Shown in pieces: positions 21,487 to 31,356 of a stretch of 64,000 bases of DNA (positions are counted from its first letter, which is position 1; each line of letters opens with the position of its first letter). Below the pieces are notes generated by a model, which did no database searches, had not been told where the DNA came from, and saw only the letters and a program-made list of their open reading frames with translations. A program made the position numbers and the translations under genes. The stretch comes from Hippasteria phrygiana (taxonomy: Eukaryota > Echinodermata > Asteroidea > Valvatida > Goniasteridae). The stretch covers positions 1,798,001 through 1,862,000 of the forward strand of contig JAZGUH010000412.1 in the NCBI GenBank assembly GCA_037893225.1, written 5' to 3'.

Positions 21487-23369
21487 AGTTAGTTTGCATG
21501 GATTTTCTCAAGCTGGAATCCGATAGGAGTGGGTACCAGTACATCTTAGTCATAACCGATCATTTCTCAAGATATGCACAAGCTGTGCCTACCAGGGATA
21601 AATCATCCAGAACTGTTGCGAGGGTGTTGTGGGAACAGTACTTCTTACATTACGGACTACCAAAACGTCTCCACTCAGATCAAGGTCGAGAGTTTGACAA
21701 CAACCTCATCAAGGAACTTGCCTCTCTTCTGGGGATGTCCAAAACCCGGACAACCCCCTACCACCCACAGGGCGATCCACAACCTGAGCGGTTTAACCGC
21801 ACCTTGCTTAACATGTTGGGCACTCTGCCCGTGGACAAGAAGCCTACTTGGAGTAAGTTTGTAGCAGTAAATTTGCATGCCTATAATTCAACGAGAAATG
21901 ACAGCACAGGGTTTTCCCCCTACCATATAATGTTCGGGAGGGAAGCTCGACTCCCCATTGATGTGTGTTTTGGCACAGCTCCCAATGGTGTGACACACAA
22001 AGAGCACTCAAAATATGTTCAGAATCTGAGACGTAACTTGGAGAGTGCATATCGACTTGCGACAGAAGAATCTGCTAAATCAGCGGCTGCCAATAAGCAA
22101 CGCTATGATGTGAGAGTGCGAGGAAATGAGTTGCAGATTGGTGACTGGGTACTCATCAGAAATGTTGGTTTCAAAGGGCCACATAAAATTGCAGACAAAT
22201 GGAATCAAAAGGTCCATGTTGTTGCATGGCGCCCTGATGATAATATTCCAGTGTACAGGGTCAAGTCCGAGTCTCAGCCTGGCGCAGTGAAAACACTCCA
22301 CAGGAATATGATCTTGCCCATTGGTGGCATCGCTTCTGAAGCATGCCCTCCAGTCATAGCCGTTAAGGGTCAGAAACCCGTCGGTCAGGAGGTGCAAAAG
22401 TCAATTTCGAAATCATCAGCACTGCCAACACCTGACCAGAGTGATGAGGTTGATGAAACTCCTGATCTTGAAGAGCAGGAAATTGTTGTTGTTTGGCCTA
22501 AAGGTGGAAACCCAGAGAGGATTGCTCATCTGTCTGATTTTGTTGAGGAATCAGGGGTTAAACCACATACCAGTCCCCATGCAGTCACTAAACCGAGTTG
22601 TGACAAGTTTGAGCAGGATAAATTGAGAGTGGATGCAGCGGTATTTGTTCCCACAGGTGTTCCTTTAGCTCCATCAGTGAGTTCAGTTGAGCAGGATACT
22701 TCTGTAGCTCTGGAAGTAAATGATTCATTGTTAGATATAGCTAATTGGGGGACCGATTCAACAGAGGCTCCCATCGAAGGAAGTAATTCCTTCATGGAAG
22801 AGGTTGCACCTGTTAGCCAGTCTACTAGTTTGGAAAACACCACCACCCCCACAGCGGAAGCAGGAGAGGCTTTCTCAAGTTGTGATGTGGAGGGACCTTC
22901 CGATTCTCCTGTATGTGTTGACTCTGGGGGTAAACCCCAAATTTCTGCAGTGGGTGAGGTTAGTGGCATTGATGTGGAGCCCAATTCTGATACTTCCGAT
23001 AAACACTCACTTGAAGCTGGGATGAAAGTTGGTGATGGTGATGGTAGCCCAAGCAGTTCAGTGGTTGATGATTTGTGCCACGAGCCTTTTTCTCTTGGTT
23101 CAGAGACACAGTCCGAGTCTGAAGGGGGCAGTATCAGTGATCCACATCCCCAGGATTCTGAAGAGGATGAAGAAGGGTCCTTACAAAACCATCCATCACG
23201 TCCAACTAGAACTAGGTTACCACCTAAACGATACACTTATGATATGTTGGGTCAACCTACTTGCAGAACTGTGCAGGCTAAGGAGTGGAATAGTTGGATT
23301 CCTGAGTTATGTAGGTCCTTTCTCTCATCTACAAACGGGCAGATTATCGGGACGATACAACATGTTTAG
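21480..23369 (+). pseudogene. Element C integrase core and long acidic C-terminal tail
   Basis: 629 residues. The DDE core has D8 in CMDFLKLE, D67 in HSDQGREF and E103 in QPERFNRT, with the D-35-E spacing. A C-terminal domain with LQIGDWVLIRN, FKGPHKIADKW and VKTLHRNMILP follows. The last ~300 residues are Ser/Glu/Asp-rich, low complexity and without a recognisable domain. They end 12 bp before the 3' LTR, so there is no room for an env gene. It needs a frameshift to join the upstream zinc domain. Confidence 0.88.
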
Positions 23370-23380
23370 AAAGGGGGGAT
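23368..23380 (+). promoter_or_regulatory. Element C polypurine tract
   Basis: AGAAAGGGGGGAT immediately before the LTR start TGTAG; it primes plus-strand DNA synthesis in LTR elements. Confidence 0.75.
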
Positions 23381-24622
23381 TGTAGCCCAGCGCTCAGCGA
23401 CAGCGAAAGTGCAACAGCGCCCTCATGCGACAGCGGTGTACTTGCTATATTCTCGCCATTGTGTATCCAAAAGTTTTCGTCTGCAGAAACTTTGCTCAAA
23501 AGTATCAACAGCCATCTCATTGTTAACATTGTTTTTCTATTGTGATTTGATTGTCATCTTGTGATTTGATTATCACCAACTCCTTTAGCCTACTGTTGGC
23601 TCTCAGATATGTAGACCATCACCGTATTTTGGGGGTTTTAAAAGATAATTTGTATTGCTGTGTGAAGCAAATGGCTGTATGGGTAATCACATGCTAAATG
23701 GTTATAATCAAGGGATAATGCGCTATTTTGTTTAAAATTGATTGCAAATCTGATATCGAATAGGTTGATTGGAAACTGCATCATATCAGGTCACATTTTC
23801 GTACATTAAGATTACATTCTTATGATGTGGGGAAACCATAAGTTAGCTTTTGATTGTTTTTTCTTGGACCAATTTTGGTTTCTAAAGATATGGGGTTGAT
23901 GCATTCTCACCAGTACATTTTGTGCCATGATACGTGTAGTTTACATGTGTCCTTGCTTTTGACATGTATTGGCAATTGTTGTGTTTCTACATGGATAGAC
24001 GTGTTAATAGAGTGCATGTAAGTGGTGTGCTGCATGTACATGTATTTTTGTTATGTTTTATATTGCTCTCAGGAACTTCTCAGTATCGTGTGCAGTCCTC
24101 ACTGTGGGATTCTTTGAGCAACCAGAGAGAGTTCCCTAGCCAAGTAAATCTGGTGAATTGCTTCACCGACGTTAACTGCCTGTAATTGCCAGACACCGAA
24201 CAACCATGCGAGTGTTGGTTGGATCCTCTGGACTGTGGCACTGTTTGTGGAGATAGTCCGCAAGCTGAGTTTGATAAACCGTTCTGCCCATCTCCTTCTG
24301 GGGTCACCCTGCTGTCTCGTAGGAGTCGTCTGCTGTCTCGTAGGAGTCGTCTGCGGTCTCGTAGGATTCGTCGTGGGGGATTGCCCAGAGTGGAAATTGG
24401 ACATTGACACGTTCGGAGCTCCAGTTGTGAACTTTGCATTTGCCGGCCGGCATTTATTGTTTACGCGTTGTTATACAATATCCTTTTAAAATATCCTTTC
24501 TAATTCGATTGTATTAATTATATTGATTGATCGTTTGGCCAAACAGAATTATTGTTGCGAATAAAACTGATTGCAATTTATTTCATGGTCATTTTCCTGT
24601 GTCCTACCTTAAACGGGTTACA
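23381..24622 (+). repeat. Element C 3' LTR (1242 bp)
   Basis: Same ends as the 5' LTR. It is shorter because about 152 bp are missing after CAGTACATTTTGTG near 23920. It is followed by the CATA target duplication at 24623-24626. Confidence 0.93.
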
Positions 24623-26018
24623 CATATAATGAGCAATGCATGTAAAGGCCCGTCTGGCTACATATTGTGTCAACCCTTAGGCTTACACACTAAATGGTCA
24701 GAAAGTGAAATTCTCTCTAGAAATCACCAAGCAACCACAGAAGATTGGCAAAAAAATTATATATAATACTGACACAGATATCAACACTGCCAGGGTCAGT
24801 GAATATATGATTCCCAATGACAGGAAATATTCTCATGGGCGGCAGCCAAACTTGCTACTGAAACAAATGGGTTCATAATATGTAAACAATACATGAACAA
24901 AAACATAAACGGATCATACAGCTGTGCAATACGTGATACACAATACACATTTATAAATGCACATGTATGATAATAAAATTGCAATGAACCACTACACTGT
25001 ACATGTAGCTGTCTTCTGCAAGGATATGAGGAATCCTAGGACTTCAGAGTAGACGCACAGCCACATCCTCTGCAGTCATGGAACTCGGAGAGATCATGGA
25101 GGAAGCCTCCATGAAGAGATGCACCCAGGGATCTTTAACACATTAGACTAGATGATTGGTGAATCACATGGAGATCAAATGACAACACACTCCATCCCAT
25201 CCTCGTCGCCATTTTCTGTAGTGAAATCAGTGCTGCGGTGTCACAGCATGCAAGGGAGGTTGATCCCAAAGTAAATCAGGATGAGCGTGTTATGGGAGAT
25301 CGGAGCCACAAAATCACCAGTTAACCAGTAGTTGAATTTCCGCAGATCAATTGTAGAATTTATTGAATCATCGATCAAATCAGGAAGGGTGAAATCAAGT
25401 TAATGGAAATCCAAGATGACAAATTACAAATCCAGAGTAGATGATGTAAACGAAAACGGTGTGTAATAATTGCAGGTGGGTGAAGATGCAGTTAAAAATG
25501 ATCAGGATCCCATGATGAAGACTAATAATCACTGGTAGTGGTACAGAAAGAAAGGCACAGCACAGCCTCGATAGGCCTACACTTTGCCACAAGTTCTGGA
25601 AATGCCCGCCTTCACTCAGAGCATACTCATGCTCCCAAAGGAGGCGGCTAAACAATGAAAAATACGAGGAGAAATCCTCGTAAACCGGAGCACGAATGCC
25701 ACCGCCACAACAGAGAAAAGGAAGCCCCGTTTGCATGTTGTGGACACACCACCAAGCGTTTCTCAGATATTACTACTCCACAAAATAGGGTAAAATATTA
25801 AAGATAACGATAAATTCCGTTGTCTTTTAAAAGAAACCTTCACTCAATGGACCTTCACATAATTACAATTCTTATACAATCCAAAGAACGAAATATGGGA
25901 CAAAAGCCTTTAAATTTGGGTCTAATTGTCTTAATGGTGTATGAATTCCACGACAACTAGTGACATTTATATGCATATGCATCAGGGACACATGCAAATT
26001 AGGGTGAACTAAATATAG
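24623..26018. other. Element A leader and 5' LTR region, no gene seen
   Basis: By position this is the continuation of element A's leader (interrupted at 7675) and its 5' LTR, read on the minus strand. I could not find the LTR end or a convincing primer-binding site. Minus-strand open frames here have no recognisable domain. A micro-palindrome lies at 25095-25113. Confidence 0.4.
25088..25120. mobile_element. Micro-palindrome M1 with 7-bp flanking repeat
   Basis: The 19-bp inverted repeat at 25095-25113 has arms CATGGAGG/CCTCCATG and loop AAG. It is flanked by GAGAGAT and AAGAGAT (6 of 7 identical). It shares its ends with M2-M4 at 38817, 42026 and 60157. Confidence 0.55.
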
Positions 26019-26067
26019 CTCAGTATCTGGGGAGTTGGACAGTTAGCGGATACTGCGTGCCCCCACA
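26019..26067 (-). repeat. Element A 5' LTR, first 49 bp (boundary with the Polinton remnant)
   Basis: Exact repeat of 1678-1726. On the minus strand it begins TGTGGGGGC at 26067. Coding similarity of the penton-like gene starts immediately to its right. Confidence 0.6.
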
Positions 26068-26068
26068 A

Positions 26069-26601
26069 TATGAATCGGAGTTAATATTTAAAATCGGTAT
26101 AACGTCTAACAAGTGCGTGCTCCTTCCGTTATAGAAATTATTATACGTAGATAATTCGCCGCAATGTAAAAAAACTGTATTCACATAATTAATATTATAA
26201 TGTCCTACAATTTCACCATCAGTTAGGGGTAACCAAATAGCGGGTAGGTCCAACACTTTTTGAGTATATAGATCGAAATTAATGATAACGTCTACAACAC
26301 TTGGTTAAGTACTACCGGCATTAAAAACAATTTTTGTATTAATCTTGTCCGCGAAAACTGTCATCAAAGTTAATTCATTAAGTTTGTCTATTAACCCATC
26401 AATATCATAATTTCCAGTTGGAATTACATTTTCACCGTTAGTTACACCCAGTCTAGCAACTGTTTTCCATTTTATAGTCATACGTTGAGTTATATTATAA
26501 AAACCGACGGTAAATATCACGCTGTTTAAACCCATACAGTAATCCCCCTTAGAGTTATCTATAGGTTTTGATAAATTAAGAGTTTGTTCGCTACCAACCA
26601 T
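26069..26601 (-). pseudogene. Penton-like minor capsid gene, copy 1 (broken, truncated)
   Basis: The ATG at 26601 opens about 98 codons to a TAA near 26306. The same frame then continues to the element A boundary. The layout matches a protein often seen in Polintons and adintoviruses: an N-terminal strand region, then an xIPTGNYDIDGLIDKLNE segment, then a C-terminal segment VNTVFLHCGELSTYNNFYNG. The family is thought to form the pentameric vertex (penton) capsomer. The C-terminus is cut off by element A's LTR. Copy 2 lies ~220 bp upstream on the same strand. Assignment is by recall of the family pattern. Confidence 0.6.
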
Positions 26602-26821
26602 TTAGAAAACGTGCGATTCCATTTTAACAAAGCGTAAACAATCTAAAGATTTTTTTTTAAATTTTACCGATCGTCAAGTTAAAACTTAATCTTTTTTCCT
26701 CGATTATCGATTAACTCGCCGTCGCGGTCTTTGATACTAAAGCTAAGTTGGTTTATCCTATCGCCCGCGAGTCTATGAGCGGTTAATCTTATATTTTTGA
26801 TAATTGTATCATCTCTTTTCG

Positions 26822-27340
26822 TTATTGGTATAACGTATAACAAGTATTATGCGAACCACTTCCGTTATAGAAATTATTAGACGTAGATAACTGATCGCAA
26901 TGTAAAAAAGCTGTATCGATAGACGCTGTATTATAATACCCTACGTAATCTACACCAAAAACTAATTTTCTTTCTGATATCCCCAACAATTGTTTAATGT
27001 TTTTATCAAAGCGTAGAACGTTATTTTCTTCCGTTATATAAAAATATATCTTTGTATTAAGTTTATCCACGGAGACTTCTAAACAAACTAATTTACTAAG
27101 TCTATCTCTGATCCAATCTATATCGTAATATCCAGCCGGAATATCAATTCTACCATCCGTACTACCCGTTTTTCCCCGTGTTTGGATCGATTTGATTTAT
27201 AAAATAGGGAATTTCGCTATTACTAGTTGTATTATAGAACCCCGCGGTAAATATCACGCTGTTTAAACTCATACAGTAATCCCCCTTACAGTTATCTATA
27301 GGTTTTGATAAATTAAGTTTGTTCGTTACCAACCATTTCA
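26822..27340 (-). pseudogene. Penton-like minor capsid gene, copy 2 (frameshifted)
   Basis: Tandem paralogue of copy 1, with nearly the same first ~35 codons and the same internal IPAGYYDIDWIRD and LHCDQLSTSNNFYNG segments. It starts at the ATG at 27340. The first frameshift comes within the first ten codons, in a short run before AATTTATC, and a second near 27170 in GGGAAAAACGGG. The remaining frame ends at 26822. The 5' flanks of the two copies are also similar (ATTTTTAACAAAGCG-like sequence above copy 1), so the whole unit was duplicated. Confidence 0.6.
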
Positions 27341-27415
27341 AAAACGTGCGATTCCATTTTAAACTTTACTTTATTTTTTTAAACGATTTTTAAATTAATT
27401 GTTTGTTTATTAAAA

Positions 27416-27706
27416 ATGAACTTGAGTCAACTTAACATCATCGTAAACGCTAACAACAACGCATCTTTTAACTCTAATTTAGTAGACCTATTTAGCGCTT
27501 ATAAAATGTCCGACATAAAACACGACGAACAAGTACTACGCTATGCATCAGACCCCGTGACGTTATATCAAAATCAACTCAACTTTGCATTTTTGTGCGC
27601 AACATCGGGTTGTGGTGTAGGATTAGACCTATTGTTACATGAAAACCCCGTAATATCGGCTTTATTCACGTATATTTCACAATCAGAAAGATACTTTACT
27701 TTCTAA
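27416..27706 (+). CDS. Unknown small protein of the Polinton-like element
   Basis: 96 residues, ATG at 27416, divergent from penton-like copy 2 with about 75 bp of AT-rich sequence between, which could hold a bidirectional promoter. It is asparagine-rich and has a cysteine pair in ATSGCGVGL. I do not recognise a family. The adjacent open sequence to about 28030 may be the continuation of the same gene after a shift near 27700. Confidence 0.5.
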   Translation: MNLSQLNIIVNANNNASFNSNLVDLFSAYKMSDIKHDEQVLRYASDPVTLYQNQLNFAFLCATSGCGVGLDLLLHENPVISALFTYISQSERYFTF

Positions 27707-28140
27707 AATGCCCGGTTCCAGGAGATAATATATTCGACGATCTAAACAATAACATCGATCACAACGCTTATATCAATACTTGTCGACGCTTTCAAGTAGA
27801 TCAAAATACAAGTTTTAAACAGACTGCAGACTTAATTTCTGGAGGATTAGGTACGGCGTATTATTACGATAATTTAAATACGCATAAATATTTACCAGTA
27901 CCGGGTAGAAATTATGACTCTAGCGAACTATATAAGAGTAAGTTTAATTATGACTACACTAAATACCCCGGTGCTACCTATATGGGTTTTGGAGAGTCGG
28001 GTGATGCGTATCATTTTAGTAGATAATTATACAGTCTCGTGGATCAGACAATCCGCAGACGTTGTACGACTTGGCTTTAGAAAGTTTATACGTCAGACGA
28101 GCTCGTTTACCGACGTTGGTATAGAAAAAAGAACTAAAGC
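27700..28140 (+). pseudogene. Fragmented structural-type gene of the Polinton-like element
   Basis: An open stretch from about 27700 to 28030 has coding-like composition, with many Tyr, Asn and Asp, LISGGLGTAYYYDN and LPVPGRNYD. It breaks at a TAA near 28025, and the two other frames each stay open for a while to 28140. I do not recognise the family. Its position next to the penton-like genes suggests a virion protein, which is inference only. Confidence 0.45.
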
Positions 28141-28714
28141 GTGAGAACGTACGTGTACAGTATACTTGGTGCGCAAGCCCAAACAAAAACGAGTATACTA
28201 ACTGCAGGTACTGGGTTAGACGCTCAAAGACAATTTGAAAATATAGTAGAAGATGTAGTCAAAAGTCCTACAGATAGATCTAGAAGCTTCTATAACCAGA
28301 TTTCAAGATTCTTTACAGTACGCTAGAAGCTCGTTAAACTTTGTGATAAGCCCTGGATTATACTTTATTCCATCAAATATGGAGCTTTTAGTCGGTATTC
28401 ATCAAGGTTATAATAATAATATACAGATAGCTACGCCAGATTCATCGATAGGATTAAATATCAATTTGAACTCAGACGTACCTCAACCGCCACCAACCCC
28501 AATCTCAGACGTACCTCAACCGCCACCAACCCCAATCTCAGACGTACCTCAACCACCACCAACCCCAATCTCAGACGTACCCCCGCCACCAACTCTGATC
28601 TCAGACGTACCCCCGCCACCAGACTCGCACAAACTAGAAAAAACTGCTTTAGTCGTTGGTTTAATGGCCGCTGCTGGGGTGGGTTATCTAGCTTACGATA
28701 TTTTACGTAATTAA
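28141..28714 (+). pseudogene. Proline-repeat protein with C-terminal membrane segment
   Basis: Two overlapping frames (28141-28326 and 28343-28714) appear to be one gene with a one-base shift. The second part has five near-identical tandem units of SDVPQPPPTPI (about 28474-28620) and then one hydrophobic helix, TALVVGLMAAAGVGYLAYDI, three residues from the end, like a tail anchor. The repeat codons are almost identical, so the array expanded recently or is kept homogeneous. A virion membrane or minor capsid role is possible. Its 3' end overlaps the convergent integrase remnant by 12 bp. Confidence 0.55.
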
Positions 28715-28960
28715 TTTAGCCGGTGGTAACTCAGTATCTGATGGAACGACCATTAATTCTTTCGTAACGAACGATCTCTTGGGGCCATCTTTTAGCCAGT
28801 ACAATGCGGGCTGCCTAGGATTCATTGTTATTTGTTGTATCGTATACATTTCCAAGCTCCAAATAGGATCGGTAGCTCTTCTTCTAACGTCTTTTTCGGG
28901 CTCTCCAGGAGCATAAAGATATCTAACGATATCATAATTTACGCTTAAACAACATTTGTT
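28703..28960 (-). pseudogene. Integrase C-terminal remnant of the Polinton-like element
   Basis: An open minus-strand frame with no ATG, ending in a TAA at 28705-28703. The segment DPIWSLEMYTIQQ ... ALYWLKDGPKRSFV ... DTELPP matches, by recall, the conserved C-terminal domain that follows the retroviral-type integrase core in Polinton-like elements of invertebrates. The catalytic core is missing. Homology fades near 28960, where unrelated AT-rich sequence begins. It overlaps the plus-strand proline-repeat gene tail to tail. Confidence 0.55.
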
Positions 28961-29499
28961 TTCATGGTAACTTACCAGTGCAGCAAATTACACAGCACAT
29001 ATTGATTGTAAATTTTAAAAATCTGATTGTGAAGGTTGCCAGTAACCAGTCGTCTGCACCAGCCGTGGAGACTTGGTGCGGGGATCATTAGGCCTTACTG
29101 TGGGTGTGCCCCATATGTACTACCCTATGGAGACATTAACACAATAGAGACAAAGGGACTGAATAGGTCTAGTAGTATAGGAGATGCCGATTCTGTAACA
29201 AATCGTTAATTTCAAAAATCTCTCAAATTTTGCTGTATAGATATACACCAAATTTTTTGAAATATTAAAATTCTAAAAAATTTCTAAAAATCGTCTAAAT
29301 TTTTTTGCAAAATTTTGCTGTATAGATATACACCAAAATTAGCAAAAAATCTACAAAATCAGAAAATGAACAAGATATTTTTTTGTTGTTTACACACATA
29401 GGGCCTACTATTTTAAAATAAGTTTCATTTGTTATAAGCTATAAAACAAATATATATTTTTATTATTTTTTTAAAATTATGATATTGCCATAATAAAAG
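28961..29499. repeat. AT-rich spacer with a 26-bp direct repeat
   Basis: No gene. ATTTTGCTGTATAGATATAC and the following CACCAAA occur at about 29226-29251 and 29311-29337. The stretch 29260-29470 is extremely AT-rich. It separates the integrase remnant from the polymerase fragment, so it could be an insertion within the Polinton remnant. Confidence 0.55.
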
Positions 29500-29939
29500 A
29501 TGGAAATTCAACCTTTGATTCGTGGATACAATGGATGGAACAAAATAACTTTAAAAAAATATATCGTTAAGTATAACTTATCTTTAGGAACACCAACAAG
29601 ACGCGGTAATACGTATATCAGGCGAGATTATATTTACGCTATAAAGAAAGAGGAAAACAAATTTAAAAATTTGAGAGTTAAAACTAAAGAAAGTCTAGCG
29701 CAAATCGTACGCGATAAAAATATTTGAGTCACTTCTACGGGTAGAAATGGTCAAGCGCTGAAAAAAGATTACATCGAAGCTATACAAAGATTTAAATCTC
29801 CAAATCTTTTTCGAGAATCAGACTTTCGAGAGACGAGAAGATTTGCGAACAGTTATAGAAATTGGGAAATTGTACCAAATCTGTTTATCGACGATCCAGA
29901 GCACCCACGCGTCAATGATCAAAAGCAAAATTACTGCTG
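29500..29939 (+). pseudogene. SAP-like DNA-binding segment upstream of DNA polymerase B
   Basis: The ATG at 29500 opens 75 codons to a TGA at 29725-29727. The same frame continues to 29939. Two tandem helix-extended-loop-helix units can be seen, LKKYIVKYNLSLGTPTRRG...IRRDYIYAIK and LAQIVRDKNI...LKKDYIEAIQ, of the SAP type (DNA binding). Such units occur at the N-terminus of Polinton family B polymerases, and the polymerase fragment follows at 30030. The proteins could have been one. Confidence 0.5.
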
Positions 29940-30029
29940 AATTAAGAGAACTAAGAACGATGAAACCTAAGATCGCTATGAAAGTAAAGTATAAAAAAAA
30001 TAACGTCGGATGGTGAGACTGTAACATCG

Positions 30030-30292
30030 ACGGCAACTCATTTTAGTCATCAAAATCGTGTCTTAAACGAGAGTGATATACAAACAACGCTCAGACGACA
30101 ATTTGAAACGATACTGTCTGCGATAGATAAATACACGAACGAAGGAAGTGGTTGGACTATAGATAAAATACTTGCGTTTTACATCAACATAAATAGAGTA
30201 AACCCTTTGGTAGGCGCTTCTTACGTAAAACTACCCAAATTTATCGGTAATAAACACGCAACTGTCAACATCAAAAACGATAACTGGCACTA
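30030..30292 (+). pseudogene. Protein-primed DNA polymerase B, N-terminal fragment
   Basis: An open frame ending in a stop at 30290-30292. It contains GSGWTIDKILAFYININRVN and LPKFIGNKHATVNIKNDN, which by recall matches the well-conserved pre-exonuclease segment of Polinton/Maverick DNA polymerase (usually followed by CFxW). The frame is cut exactly there, and no exonuclease or polymerase motif is present downstream. It would have replicated the element's DNA. No start codon is evident. Confidence 0.6.
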
Positions 30293-30380
30293 AGGGAAAA
30301 ATAACTCGGCGCTAACACGGACACGAATTTTGTGTGAATACTTTCCCCTTTTGGGGGAATGTTAACAGACCTACAAATAG
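30293..30380. other. Short spacer
   Basis: Nothing recognised between the polymerase fragment and the MITE. Confidence 0.3.
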
Positions 30381-30666
30381 TGACGTCATATCAATATCAG
30401 ACTCTTTACCCATGATGCATTGCAACACAACACTTGTGGTTTTATAATGAACACAATATTTTTTTGCATTGACATAACCTTTAACCTCGTCCCAACCATA
30501 ACCCTAACCCTATCCTAAACGCTAACTCTAATCCTAACCCTATTTCTCACCCAAGTCCGCACCCTCACAATTATCTTCTTTTTTGGGGGGGGGGGGGGGG
30601 CAAATACTGATCATGCGCAGATAACCAACAAGTCGGATTTTCAGCGAGTCTGATATTTACGCGACA
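30381..30666 (-). mobile_element. MITE family K, copy 1
   Basis: Terminal inverted repeats of ~37 bp: GCGACA at the right end reads TGTCGCGTAAATATCAGACT on the minus strand, and the left end has TGACGTCATATCAATATCAG. The interior has degenerate telomere-like CCCTAAC repeats (30499-30545) and a poly-G run. It shares AGGTTAAAGGTTATG with copies at 31357 and 38132. Confidence 0.65.
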
Positions 30667-31356
30667 CCATCACACTTGTTTGTTTACCACGTTTTTAAGT
30701 GCCCACATTGCGAAAAAAATACCACGTAAGCAGGGCCTGGGGTTCGGGGGGGTTCAAATTAACCCCCCCCCCCTCCCGCTCGGTGACGAATTTCGCTCAG
30801 AAAAAAAAAGCCGCTCACAAAATGCACACCACCCCCATACCCAAAATATATTCTGAAAAAAATCTCTCCTTTGTGTACACGTATCACTGAATGTTCCACT
30901 TTTAAACGATAAATGCAACTACTACGACACTTGAGCACTTCGTGGTACGTATTATGTGTTCACAATGTTGCGCGTATGCCAAAAGTTCCACTTTGGGGTT
31001 TGACGACCCCCCCCCCCCCCTCCCAGTCTCAGGGCATCAAGCAACGGACCTGCGTGGTACACATTGTACATAGATGCTTATTTTTAAGGTTTAGCCTATT
31101 TTAACTTCGCTTTCAGGACCCAGAGGAAACCATGTTGTTTCCTCGTGGGTTTGAAAAGCGTATATATTTTTTGTGTTTATCGCAAAAACAGGCAAACATT
31201 GAGATGATTTAATTTGTACATAGGCCTACTGAAATGCATGCCGTGATATCACACACAGCGCGCTGCTCCGTTGTCGCGTGAAAATAAATTAGGCCGTGTC
31301 TGAATTGCTTGGCTACGGCTTGATATTACACACATGTCTATGGTAGCCACTTCCCA
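30667..31356. other. Intergenic, poly-C runs and hairpin, no gene
   Basis: Two poly-C tracts (30765-30777, 31008-31022). At about 31314-31386 an inverted repeat pairs CGGCTTGATATTACACACAT with its near-complement ending TGTAAGCCG; it could be part of a palindromic MITE. No coding region is seen. Confidence 0.5.

Larger units (their letters stand above)
7676..24622 (+). mobile_element. Ty3/Gypsy element C with PNMA-like gag, nested in A
   Basis: Complete LTR boundaries. The 5' LTR is 7676-9069 and the 3' LTR 23381-24622, both TGTAGCCCAGCG...GGGTTACA. The 4-bp target duplication CATA lies at 7672-7675 and 24623-24626. A primer-binding site follows the 5' LTR and a polypurine tract precedes the 3' LTR. 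Genes: PNMA-like gag, then (after the element B insertion and a deletion) RT, RNase H, integrase and a long acidic tail. The two LTRs are nearly identical outside one indel, so insertion was fairly recent. Catalytic-site substitutions and frameshifts show the copy is inactive. Confidence 0.92.
1678..26067 (-). mobile_element. Ty3/Gypsy element A (outermost of the nest), decayed
   Basis: Minus-strand LTR retrotransposon with the order gag (7576-6540), protease (6531-5251), reverse transcriptase/RNase H/integrase (5250-2960) and an SGNH-like ORF (2949-2361). A 50-bp exact repeat occurs at 1678-1727 and 26019-26068. Read on the minus strand both copies begin TGTGGGGGCACGC, as an LTR start would. 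The copy at 1726 follows a purine-rich AAAGCAGGGAA, a plausible polypurine tract, so these are read as the starts of the 3' and 5' LTRs. The right copy abuts Polinton-like coding sequence, which suggests A inserted into that element. Element C sits in A's leader at 7676-24622. The full LTRs, the LTR ends and a target duplication could not be defined. Confidence 0.7.
26068..30292. mobile_element. Decayed Polinton/Maverick (adintovirus-like) element
   Basis: A cluster of small viral-type genes on both strands, richer in AT and asparagine than the surroundings: two tandem penton-like genes (minus), two unknown or structural genes (plus), an integrase C-terminal remnant (minus), a SAP-like segment (plus) and the N-terminal part of a protein-primed family B DNA polymerase (plus). 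This combination is the Polinton/adintovirus gene set. Major capsid, packaging ATPase, maturation protease and the bulk of polymerase and integrase are absent. Every gene except perhaps one is broken. Terminal inverted repeats were not found. It is disrupted on the left by element A. Confidence 0.7.

Noticed and set aside
25170..25200. CATGGAG...CTCCATC as another micro-palindrome
   Set aside because: Arms are imperfect, 20 bp apart, and there is no flanking 7-bp repeat.
25395..25736. 113-residue minus-strand open frame as a gene
   Set aside because: No motif or splice context, and it lies within the probable LTR/leader of element A.
18320..26030. 17-bp match (GGTGAACTAAATATAGC) between the B LTR and sequence next to the A LTR start
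   Set aside because: Strands are inconsistent with homologous LTRs and similarity does not extend; AT-rich chance match cannot be excluded.
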